A DNA stretch of 64,000 nt from Patiria miniata. Its lineage: Eukaryota; Echinodermata; Asteroidea; Valvatida; Asterinidae. The position numbers were made by a program, and so were the translations under genes. Below the pieces are notes generated by a model that was not told where the DNA came from, ran no database searches, and worked only from the letters and a program-made list of their open reading frames with translations. Below are positions 28,101 through 40,143 of the stretch, one piece after another. Each line of letters begins with the position of its first letter. The stretch's first letter is position 1. The stretch lies in the NCBI RefSeq assembly GCF_015706575.1, contig NW_024037052.1:1984001-2048000 (forward strand). The letters are read 5' to 3'.

Positions 28101-30520
28101 CCAAATGGCTATATTGCATTTTGGAAAGTAAGTCTTTGACTTCAACACCTACACATACAAAACACAGGGGCCCCACGATACAATAAAACACTAAGAAAAA
28201 AAAAACACATGAAATTAAACATGGAACGAACTCAACTCGGAAACCGCCAACAGCACCCTCAGTAGAGAACATCCCGTCCCGGCCGTCGTCAGTACCTGCA
28301 ACAAGAGAAAGGGAAGAAAAAAAACTGCAAAGAGAAAAAGAAAACGGTGTTTGTGAGTCTACATCCATTCTCAACTTAATTTCAACATCAATTCAAAGAC
28401 TTTTCCTTCCAAAGGCCATAACGCCATTTTTCCTCACTTTTTGGGAAGAATTTTGCTTGAGAGCCAGCTTTTCTACTGGCAGTTAATCTCTGGAGTCTTA
28501 AAACTCGAGACATTTGGCACCAGTATTCCAAATGGCTATATTGCATTTTGGAAAGTAAGTCTTTGACTTCAACACCTACACATACAAAACACAGGGGCCC
28601 CACGATACAATAAAACACTAAGAAAAAAAAAAACACATGGAACGAACTCAACTCGGAAACCGCCAACAGCACCCTCAGTAGAGAACATCCCGTCCCGGCC
28701 GTCGTCAGTACCTGCAACAAGAGAAAGGGAAGAAAAAAAACTGCAAAGAGAAAAAGAAAACGGTGTTTGTGAGTCTACATCCATTCTCAACTTAATTTCA
28801 ACATCAATTCAAAGACTTTTCCTTCCAAAGGCCATAACGCCATTTTTCCTCACTTTTTGGGAAGAATTTTGCTTGAGAGCCAGCTTTTCTACTGGCAGTT
28901 AATCTCTGGAGTCTTAAAACTCGAGACATTTGGCACCAGTATTCCAAATGGCTATATTGCATTTTGGAAAGTAAGTCTTTGACTTCAACACCTACACATA
29001 CAAAACACAGGGGCCCCACGATACAATAAAACACTAAGAAAAAAAAACACATGAAATTAAACATGGAACGAACTCAACTCGGAAACCGCCAACAGCACCC
29101 TCAGTAGAGAACATCCCGTCCCGGCCGTCGTCAGTACCTGCAACAAGAGAAAGGGAAGAAAAAAAACTGCAAAGAGAAAAAGAAAACGGTGTTTGTGAGT
29201 CTACATCCATTCTCAACTTAATTTCAACATCAATTCAAAGACTTTTCCTTCCAAAGGCCATAACGCCATTTTTCCTCACTTTTTGGAAGAATTTTGCTTG
29301 AGAGCCAGCTTTTCTACTGGCAGTTAATCTCTGGAGTCTTAAAACTCGAGACATTTGGCACCAGTATTCCAAATGGCTATATTGCATTTTGGAAAGTAAG
29401 TCTTTGACTTCAACACCTACACATACAAAACACAGGGGCCCCACGATACAATAAAACACTAAGAAAAAAAAAAAAACATGGAACGAACTCAACTCGGAAA
29501 CCGCCAACAGCACCCTCAGTAGAGAACATCCCGTCCCGGCCGTCGTCAGTACCTGCAACAAGAGAAAGGGAAAAAAAAAAACTGCAAAGAGAAAAAGAAA
29601 ACGGTGTTTGTGAGTCTACATCCATTCTCAACTTAATTTCAACATCAATTCAAAGACTTTTCCTTCCAAAGGCCATAACGCCATTTTTCCTCACTTTTTG
29701 GGAAGAATTTTGCTTGAGAGCCAGCTTTTCTACTGGCAGTTAATCTCTGGAGTCTTAAAACTCGAGACATTTGGCACCAGTATTCCAAATGGCTATATTG
29801 CATTTTGGAAAGTAAGTCTTTGACTTCAACACCTACACATACAAAACACAGGGGCCCCACGATACAATAAAACACTAAGAAAAAAAACACATGAAATTAA
29901 ACATGGAACGAACTCAACTCGGAAACCGCCAACAGCACCCTCAGTAGAGAACATCCCGTCCCGGCCGTCGTCAGTACCTGCAACAAGAGAAAGGGAAGAA
30001 AAAAAACTGCAAAGAGAAAAAGAAAACGGTGTTTGTGAGTCTACATCCATTCTCAACTTAATTTCAACATCAATTCAAAGACTTTTCCTTCCAAAGGCCA
30101 TAACGCCATTTTTCCTCACTTTTTGGGAAGAATTTTGCTTGAGAGCCAGCTTTTCTACTGGCAGTTAATCTCTGGAGTCTTAAAACTCGAGACATTTGGC
30201 ACCAGTATTCCAAATGGCTATATTGCATTTTGGAAAGTAAGTCTTTGACTTCAACACCTACACATACAAAACACAGGGGCCCCACGATACAATAAAACAC
30301 TAAGAAAAAAAAAAAAACACATGGAACGAACTCAACTCGGAAACCGCCAACAGCACCCTCAGTAGAGAACATCCCGTCCCGGCCGTCGTCAGTACCTGCA
30401 ACAAGAGAAAGGGAAGAAAAAAAACTGCAAAGAGAAAAAGAAAACGGTGTTTGTGAGTCTACATCCATTCTCAACTTAATTTCAACATCAATTCAAAGAC
30501 TTTTCCTTCCAAAGGCCATA

Positions 30521-30527
30521 ACGTCAC
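30521..30527. repeat. Marker unit: acgccatttttcctcac shortened to acgtcac (first copy)
   Basis: A 10-bp shortening just after ggccata turns the usual acgccatttttcctcac into acgtcac. The same shortened form recurs at 36,402 and 43,110 and nowhere else that I found in array 1. The unit also carries the 12-bp-deletion allele. The marker at 36,402 lies 5,881 bp away, about 14 units, and is preceded by the same order of deleted and full units. It is useful as a landmark for higher-order structure. Confidence 0.85.
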
Positions 30528-33500
30528 TTTTTGGGAAGAATTTTGCTTGAGAGCCAGCTTTTCTACTGGCAGTTAATCTCTGGAGTCTTAAAACTCGAGA
30601 CATTTGGCACCAGTATTCCAAATGGCTATATTGCATTTTGGAAAGTAAGTCTTTGACTTCAACACCTACACATACAAAACACAGGGGCCCCACGATACAA
30701 TAAAACACTAAGAAAAAAAAAAAACACATGGAACGAACTCAACTCGGAAACCGCCAACAGCACCCTCAGTAGAGAACATCCCGTCCCGGCCGTCGTCAGT
30801 ACCTGCAACAAGAGAAAGGGAAGAAAAAAACTGCAAAGAGAAAAAGAAAACGGTGTTTGTGAGTCTACATCCATTCTCAACTTAATTTCAACATCAATTC
30901 AAAGACTTTTCCTTCCAAAGGCCATAACGCCATTTTTCCTCACTTTTTGGGAAGAATTTTGCTTGAGAGCCAGCTTTTCTACTGGCAGTTAATCTCTGGA
31001 GTCTTAAAACTCGAGACATTTGGCACCAGTATTCCAAATGGCTATATTGCATTTTGGAAAGTAAGTCTTTGACTTCAACACCTACACATACAAAACACAG
31101 GGGCCCCACGATACAATAAAACACTAAGAAAAAAAAAACACATGAAATTAAACATGGAACGAACTCAACTCGGAAACCGCCAACAGCACCCTCAGTAGAG
31201 AACATCCCGTCCCGGCCGTCGTCAGTACCTGCAACAAGAGAAAGGGAAGAAAAAAAACTGCAAAGAGAAAAAGAAAACGGTGTTTGTGAGTCTACATCCA
31301 TTCTCAACTTAATTTCAACATCAATTCAAAGACTTTTCCTTCCAAAGGCCATAACGCCATTTTTCCTCACTTTTTGGGAAGAATTTTGCTTGAGAGCCAG
31401 CTTTTCTACTGGCAGTTAATCTCTGGAGTCTTAAAACTCGAGACATTTGGCACCAGTATTCCAAATGGCTATATTGCATTTTGGAAAGTAAGTCTTTGAC
31501 TTCAACACCTACACATACAAAACACAGGGGCCCCACGATACAATAAAACACTAAGAAAAAAAAACACATGAAATTAAACATGGAACGAACTCAACTCGGA
31601 AACCGCCAACAGCACCCTCAGTAGAGAACATCCCGTCCCGGCCGTCGTCAGTACCTGCAACAAGAGAAAGGGAAGAAAAAAAACTGCAAAGAGAAAAAGA
31701 AAACGGTGTTTGTGAGTCTACATCCATTCTCAACTTAATTTCAACATCAATTCAAAGACTTTTCCTTCCAAAGGCCATAACGCCATTTTTCCTCACTTTT
31801 TGGGAAGAATTTTGCTTGAGAGCCAGCTTTTCTACTGGCAGTTAATCTCTGGAGTCTTAAAACTCGAGACATTTGGCACCAGTATTCCAAATGGCTATAT
31901 TGCATTTTGGAAAGTAAGTCTTTGACTTCAACACCTACACATACAAAACACAGGGGCCCCACGATACAATAAAACACTAAGAAAAAAAAAACACATGGAA
32001 CGAACTCAACTCGGAAACCGCCAACAGCACCCTCAGTAGAGAACATCCCGTCCCGGCCGTCGTCAGTACCTGCAACAAGAGAAAGGGAAAAAAAAAACTG
32101 CAAAGAGAAAAAGAAAACGGTGTTTGTGAGTCTACATCCATTCTCAACTTAATTTCAACATCAATTCAAAGACTTTTCCTTCCAAAGGCCATAACGCCAT
32201 TTTTCCTCACTTTTGGGAAGAATTTTGCTTGAGAGCCAGCTTTTCTACTGGCAGTTAATCTCTGGAGTCTTAAAACTCGAGACATTTGGCACCAGTATTC
32301 CAAATGGCTATATTGCATTTTGGAAAGTAAGTCTTTGACTTCAACACCTACACATACAAAACACAGGGGCCCCACGATACAATAAAACACTAAGAAAAAA
32401 AAACACATGAAATTAAACATGGAACGAACTCAACTCGGAAACCGCCAACAGCACCCTCAGTAGAGAACATCCCGTCCCGGCCGTCGTCAGTACCTGCAAC
32501 AAGAGAAAGGGAAGAAAAAAAACTGCAAAGAGAAAAAGAAAACGGTGTTTGTGAGTCTACATCCATTCTCAACTTAATTTCAACATCAATTCAAAGACTT
32601 TTCCTTCCAAAGGCCATAACGCCATTTTTCCTCACTTTTTGGGAAGAATTTTGCTTGAGAGCCAGCTTTTCTACTGGCAGTTAATCTCTGGAGTCTTAAA
32701 ACTCGAGACATTTGGCACCAGTATTCCAAATGGCTATATTGCATTTTGGAAAGTAAGTCTTTGACTTCAACACCTACACATACAAAACACAGGGGCCCCA
32801 CGATACAATAAAACACTAAGAAAAAAAAACACATGAAATTAAACATGGAACGAACTCAACTCGGAAACCGCCAACAGCACCCTCAGTAGAGAACATCCCG
32901 TCCCGGCCGTCGTCAGTACCTGCAACAAGAGAAAGGGAAGAAAAAAAAACTGCAAAGAGAAAAAGAAAACGGTGTTTGTGAGTCTACATCCATTCTCAAC
33001 TTAATTTCAACATCAATTCAAAGACTTTTCCTTCCAAAGGCCATAACGCCATTTTTCCTCACTTTTTGGGAAGAATTTTGCTTGAGAGCCAGCTTTTCTA
33101 CTGGCAGTTAATCTCTGGAGTCTTAAAACTCGAGACATTTGGCACCAGTATTCCAAATGGCTATATTGCATTTTGGAAAGTAAGTCTTTGACTTCAACAC
33201 CTACACATACAAAACACAGGGGCCCCACGATACAATAAAACACTAAAAAAAAAAAACACATGGAACGAACTCAACTCGGAAACCGCCAACAGCACCCTCA
33301 GTAGAGAACATCCCGTCCCGGCCGTCGTCAGTACCTGCAACAAGAGAAAGGGAAAAAAAAAAACTGCAAAGAGAAAAAGAAAACGGTGTTTGTGAGTCTA
33401 CATCCATTCTCAACTTAATTTCAACATCAATTCAAAGACTTTTCCTTCCAAAGGCCATAACGCCATTTTTCCTCACTTTTTGGGAAGAATTTTGCTTGAG

Positions 33501-36401
33501 AGCCAGCTTTTCTACTGGCAGTTAATCTCTGGAGTCTTAAAACTCGAGACATTTGGCACCAGTATTCCAAATGGCTATATTGCATTTTGGAAAGTAAGTC
33601 TTTGACTTCAACACCTACACATACAAAACACAGGGGCCCCACGATACAATAAAACACTAAGAAAAAAAAAACACATGAAATTAAACATGGAACGAACTCA
33701 ACTCGGAAACCGCCAACAGCACCCTCAGTAGAGAACATCCCGTCCCGGCCGTCGTCAGTACCTGCAACAAGAGAAAGGGAAGAAAAAAAACTGCAAAGAG
33801 AAAAAGAAAACGGTGTTTGTGAGTCTACATCCATTCTCAACTTAATTTCAACATCAATTCAAAGACTTTTCCTTCCAAAGGCCATAACGCCATTTTTCCT
33901 CACTTTTTGGGAAGAATTTTGCTTGAGAGCCAGCTTTTCTACTGGCAGTTAATCTCTGGAGTCTTAAAACTCGAGACATTTGGCACCAGTATTCCAAATG
34001 GCTATATTGCATTTTGGAAAGTAAGTCTTTGACTTCAACACCTACACATACAAAACACAGGGGCCCCACGATACAATAAAACACTAAGAAAAAAAAACAC
34101 ATGAAATTAAACATGGAACGAACTCAACTCGGAAACCGCCAACAGCACCCTCAGTAGAGAACATCCCGTCCCGGCCGTCGTCAGTACCTGCAACAAGAGA
34201 AAGGGAAGAAAAAAAACTGCAAAGAGAAAAAGAAAACGGTGTTTGTGAGTCTACATCCATTCTCAACTTAATTTCAACATCAATTCAAAGACTTTTCCTT
34301 CCAAAGGCCATAACGCCATTTTTCCTCACTTTTTGGGAAGAATTTTGCTTGAGAGCCAGCTTTTCTACTGGCAGTTAATCTCTGGAGTCTTAAAACTCGA
34401 GACATTTGGCACCAGTATTCCAAATGGCTATATTGCATTTTGGAAAGTAAGTCTTTGACTTCAACACCTACACATACAAAACACAGGGGCCCCACGATAC
34501 AATAAAACACTAAGAAAAAAAAAAAACATGGAACGAACTCAACTCGGAAACCGCCAACAGCACCCTCAGTAGAGAACATCCCGTCCCGGCCGTCGTCAGT
34601 ACCTGCAACAAGAGAAAGGGAAAAAAAAAACTGCAAAGAGAAAAAGAAAACGGTGTTTGTGAGTCTACATCCATTCTCAACTTAATTTCAACATCAATTC
34701 AAAGACTTTTCCTTCCAAAGGCCATAACGCCATTTTTCCTCACTTTTTGGGAAGAATTTTGCTTGAGAGCCAGCTTTTCTACTGGCAGTTAATCTCTGGA
34801 GTCTTAAAACTCGAGACATTTGGCACCAGTATTCCAAATGGCTATATTGCATTTTGGAAAGTAAGTCTTTGACTTCAACACCTACACATACAAAACACAG
34901 GGGCCCCACGATACAATAAAACACTAAGAAAAAAAAACACATGAAATTAAACATGGAACGAACTCAACTCGGAAACCGCCAACAGCACCCTCAGTAGAGA
35001 ACATCCCGTCCCGGCCGTCGTCAGTACCTGCAACAAGAGAAAGGGAAGAAAAAAAACTGCAAAGAGAAAAAGAAAACGGTGTTTGTGAGTCTACATCCAT
35101 TCTCAACTTAATTTCAACATCAATTCAAAGACTTTTCCTTCCAAAGGCCATAACGCCATTTTTCCTCACTTTTTGGGAAGAATTTTGCTTGAGAGCCAGC
35201 TTTTCTACTGGCAGTTAATCTCTGGAGTCTTAAAACTCGAGACATTTGGCACCAGTATTCCAAATGGCTATATTGCATTTTGGAAAGTAAGTCTTTGACT
35301 TCAACACTACACATACAAAACACAGGGGCCCCACGATACAATAAAACACTAAGAAAAAAAAACACATGGAACGAACTCAACTCGGAAACCGCCAACAGCA
35401 CCCTCAGTAGAGAACATCCCGTCCCGGCCGTCGTCAGTACCTGCAACAAGAGAAAGGGAAAAAAAAAACTGCAAAGAGAAAAAGAAAACGGTGTTTGTGA
35501 GTCTACATCCATTCTCAACTTAATTTCAACATCAATTCAAAGACTTTTCCTTCCAAAGGCCATAACGCCATTTTTCCTCACTTTTTGGGAAGAATTTTGC
35601 TTGAGAGCCAGCTTTTCTACTGGCAGTTAATCTCTGGAGTCTTAAAACTCGAGACATTTGGCACCAGTATTCCAAATGGCTATATTGCATTTTGGAAAGT
35701 AAGTCTTTGACTTCAACACCTACACATACAAACACAGGGGCCCCACGATACAATAAAACACTAAGAAAAAAAAACACATGAAATTAAACATGGAACGAAC
35801 TCAACTCGGAAACCGCCAACAGCACCCTCAGTAGAGAACATCCCGTCCCGGCCGTCGTCAGTACCTGCAACAAGAGAAAGGGAAGAAAAAAAACTGCAAA
35901 GAGAAAAAGAAAACGGTGTTTGTGAGTCTACATCCATTCTCAACTTAATTTCAACATCAATTCAAAGACTTTTCCTTCCAAAGGCCATAACGCCATTTTT
36001 CCTCACTTTTTGGGAAGAATTTTGCTTGAGAGCCAGCTTTTCTACTGGCAGTTAATCTCTGGAGTCTTAAAACTCGAGACATTTGGCACCAGTATTCCAA
36101 ATGGCTATATTGCATTTTGGAAAGTAAGTCTTTGACTTCAACACCTACACATACAAAACACAGGGGCCCACGATACAATAAAACACTAAGAAAAAAAAAA
36201 AACATGGAACGAACTCAACTCGGAAACCGCCAACAGCACCCTCAGTAGAGAACATCCCGTCCCGGCCGTCGTCAGTACCTGCAACAAGAGAAAGGGAAAA
36301 AAAAACTGCAAAGAGAAAAAGAAAACGGTGTTTGTGAGTCTACATCCATTCTCAACTTAATTTCAACATCAATTCAAAGACTTTTCCTTCCAAAGGCCAT
36401 A

Positions 36402-36408
36402 ACGTCAC
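36402..36408. repeat. Marker unit acgtcac (second copy)
   Basis: Same shortened form as at 30,521, again within a unit carrying the 12-bp deletion and with gggaagaaaaaaac in its A-tract. The eleven preceding units have the same full/deleted order as the eleven units before 30,521. Confidence 0.85.
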
Positions 36409-39400
36409 TTTTTGGGAAGAATTTTGCTTGAGAGCCAGCTTTTCTACTGGCAGTTAATCTCTGGAGTCTTAAAACTCGAGACATTTGGCACCAGTATTCC
36501 AAATGGCTATATTGCATTTTGGAAAGTAAGTCTTTGACTTCAACACCTACACATACAAAACACAGGGGCCCCACGATACAATAAAACACTAAGAAAAAAA
36601 AAACACATGGAACGAACTCAACTCGGAAACCGCCAACAGCACCCTCAGTAGAGAACATCCCGTCCCGGCCGTCGTCAGTACCTGCAACAAGAGAAAGGGA
36701 AGAAAAAAACTGCAAAGAGAAAAAGAAAACGGTGTTTGTGAGTCTACATCCATTCTCAACTTAATTTCAACATCAATTCAAAGACTTTTCCTTCCAAAGG
36801 CCATAACGCCATTTTTCCTCACTTTTTGGGAAGAATTTTGCTTGAGAGCCAGCTTTTCTACTGGCAGTTAATCTCTGGAGTCTTAAAACTCGAGACATTT
36901 GGCACCAGTATTCCAAATGGCTATATTGCATTTTGGAAAGTAAGTCTTTGACTTCAACACCTACACATACAAAACACAGGGCCCCACGATACAATAAAAC
37001 ACTAAGAAAAAAAAAACACATGAAATTAAACATGGAACGAACTCAACTCGGAAACCGCCAACAGCACCCTCAGTAGAGAACATCCCGTCCCGGCCGTCGT
37101 CAGTACCTGCAACAAGAGAAAGGGAAGAAAAAAAACTGCAAAGAGAAAAAGAAAACGGTGTTTGTGAGTCTACATCCATTCTCAACTTAATTTCAACATC
37201 AATTCAAAGACTTTTCCTTCCAAAGGCCATAACGCCATTTTTCCTCACTTTTGGGAAGAATTTTGCTTGAGAGCCAGCTTTTCTACTGGCAGTTAATCTC
37301 TGGAGTCTTAAAACTCGAGACATTTGGCACCAGTATTCCAAATGGCTATATTGCATTTTGGAAAGTAAGTCTTTGACTTCAACACCTACACATACAAAAC
37401 ACAGGGGCCCCACGATACAATAAAACACTAAGAAAAAAAAAACAAAAAATGGAACGAACTCAACTCGGAAACCGCCAACAGCACCCTCAGTAGAGAACAT
37501 CCCGTCCCGGCCGTCGTCAGTACCTGCAACAAGAGAAAGGGGAAAAAAAAACTGCAAAGAGAAAAAGAAAACGGTGTTTGTGAGTCTACATCCATTCTCA
37601 ACTTAATTTCAACATCAATTCAAAGACTTTTCCTTCCAAAGGCCATAACGCCATTTTTCCTCACTTTTTGGGAAGAATTTTGCTTGAGAGCCAGCTTTTC
37701 TACTGGCAGTTAATCTCTGGAGTCTTAAAACTCGAGACATTTGGCACCAGTATTCCAAATGGCTATATTGCATTTTGGAAAGTAAGTCTTTGACTTCAAC
37801 ACCTACACATACAAAACACAGGGGCCCCACGATACAATAAAACACTAAGAAAAAAAAAACACATGAAATTAAACATGGAACGAACTCAACTCGGAAACCG
37901 CCAACAGCACCCTCAGTAGAGAACATCCCGTCCCGGCCGTCGTCAGTACCTGCAACAAGAGAAAGGGAAGAAAAAAAACTGCAAAGAGAAAAAGAAAACG
38001 GTGTTTGTGAGTCTACATCCATTCTCAACTTAATTTCAACATCAATTCAAAGACTTTTCCTTCCAAAGGCCATAACGCCATTTTTCCTCACTTTTTGGGA
38101 AGAATTTTGCTTGAGAGCCAGCTTTTCTACTGGCAGTTAATCTCTGGAGTCTTAAAACTCGAGACATTTGGCACCAGTATTCCAAATGGCTATATTGCAT
38201 TTTGGAAAGTAAGTCTTTGACTTCAACACCTACACATACAAAACACAGGGGCCCCACGATACAATAAAACACTAAAAAAAAAAAAACACATGGAACGAAC
38301 TCAACTCGGAAACCGCCAACAGCACCCTCAGTAGAGAACATCCCGTCCCGGCCGTCGTCAGTACCTGCAACAAGAGAAAGGGAAAAAAAAAACTGCAAAG
38401 AGAAAAAGAAAACGGTGTTTGTGAGTCTACATCCATTCTCAACTTAATTTCAACATCAATTCAAAGACTTTTCCTTCCAAAGGCCATAACGCCATTTTTC
38501 CTCACTTTTTGGGAAGAATTTTGCTTGAGAGCCAGCTTTTCTACTGGCAGTTAATCTCTGGAGTCTTAAAACTCGAGACATTTGGCACCAGTATTCCAAA
38601 TGGCTATATTGCATTTTGGAAAGTAAGTCTTTGACTTCAACACCTACACATACAAAAACACAGGGGCCCCACGATACAATAAAACACTAAGAAAAAAAAA
38701 CACATGAAATTAAACATGGAACGAACTCAACTCGGAAACCGCCAACAGCACCCTCAGTAGAGAACATCCCGTCCCGGCCGTCGTCAGTACCTGCAACAAG
38801 AGAAAGGGAAGAAAAAAAACTGCAAAGAGAAAAAGAAAACGGTGTTTGTGAGTCTACATCCATTCTCAACTTAATTTCAACATCAATTCAAAGACTTTCC
38901 TTCCAAAGGCCATAACGCCATTTTTCCTCACTTTTTGGGAAGAATTTTGCTTGAGAGCCAGCTTTTCTACTGGCAGTTAATCTCTGGAGTCTTAAAACTC
39001 GAGACATTTGGCACCAGTATTCCAAATGGCTATATTGCATTTTGGAAAGTAAGTCTTTGACTTCAACACCTACACATACAAAACACAGGGGCCCCACGAT
39101 ACAATAAAACACTAAGAAAAAAAAACACATGAAATTAAACATGGAACGAACTCAACTCGGAAACCGCCAACAGCACCCTCAGTAGAGAACATCCCGTCCC
39201 GGCCGTCGTCAGTACCTGCAACAAGAGAAAGGGAAGAAAAAAAACTGCAAAGAGAAAAAGAAAACGGTGTTTGTGAGTCTACATCCATTCTCAACTTAAT
39301 TTCAACATCAATTCAAAGACTTTTCCTTCCAAAGGCCATAACGCCATTTTTCCTCACTTTTTGGGAAGAATTTTGCTTGAGAGCCAGCTTTTCTACTGGC

Positions 39401-40143
39401 AGTTAATCTCTGGAGTCTTAAAACTCGAGACATTTGGCACCAGTATTCCAAATGGCTATATTGCATTTTGGAAAGTAAGTCTTTGACTTCAACACCTACA
39501 CATACAAAACACAGGGGCCCCACGATACAATAAAACACTAAGAAAAAAAAAACACATGAAATTAAACATGGAACGAACTCAACTCGGAAACCGCCAACAG
39601 CACCCTCAGTAGAGAACATCCCGTCCCGGCCGTCGTCAGTACCTGCAACAAGAGAAAGGGAAGAAAAAAAACTGCAAAGAGAAAAAGAAAACGGTGTTTG
39701 TGAGTCTACATCCATTCTCAACTTAATTTCAACATCAATTCAAAGACTTTTCCTTCCAAAGGCCATAACGCCATTTTTCCTCACTTTTGGGAAGAATTTT
39801 GCTTGAGAGCCAGCTTTTCTACTGGCAGTTAATCTCTGGAGTCTTAAAACTCGAGACATTTGGCACCAGTATTCCAAATGGCTATATTGCATTTTGGAAA
39901 GTAAGTCTTTGACTTCAACACCTACACATACAAAACACAGGGGCCCCACGATACAATAAAACACTAAGAAAAAAAAAACACATGAAATTAAACATGGAAC
40001 GAACTCAACTCGGAAACCGCCAACAGCACCCTCAGTAGAGAACATCCCGTCCCGGCCGTCGTCAGTACCTGCAACAAGAGAAAGGGAAGAAAAAAAACTG
40101 CAAAGAGAAAAAGAAAACGGTGTTTGTGAGTCTACATCCATTC

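Larger units (their letters stand above)
17990..38400. repeat. Array 1, mixed block with 12-bp-deletion subtype in higher-order pattern
   Basis: Full units alternate with a subtype in which acacatgaaattaaacatgg has become acacatgg. The subtype junction (c of catgg) is seen at 18035, 21009, 23129, 26099, 27368, 28636, 29477, 30320, 30727, 31994, 33259, 34527, 35365, 36203, 36606 and 38289; a related lesion is near 37,448. Many of these units also have gggaagaaaaa changed to gggaaaaaaaa about 90 bp away, so two variants travel together. From 26,099 the spacing in units is 3,3,2,2,1,3,3,3,2,2,1, which indicates that blocks of several units were copied together. Confidence 0.85.
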
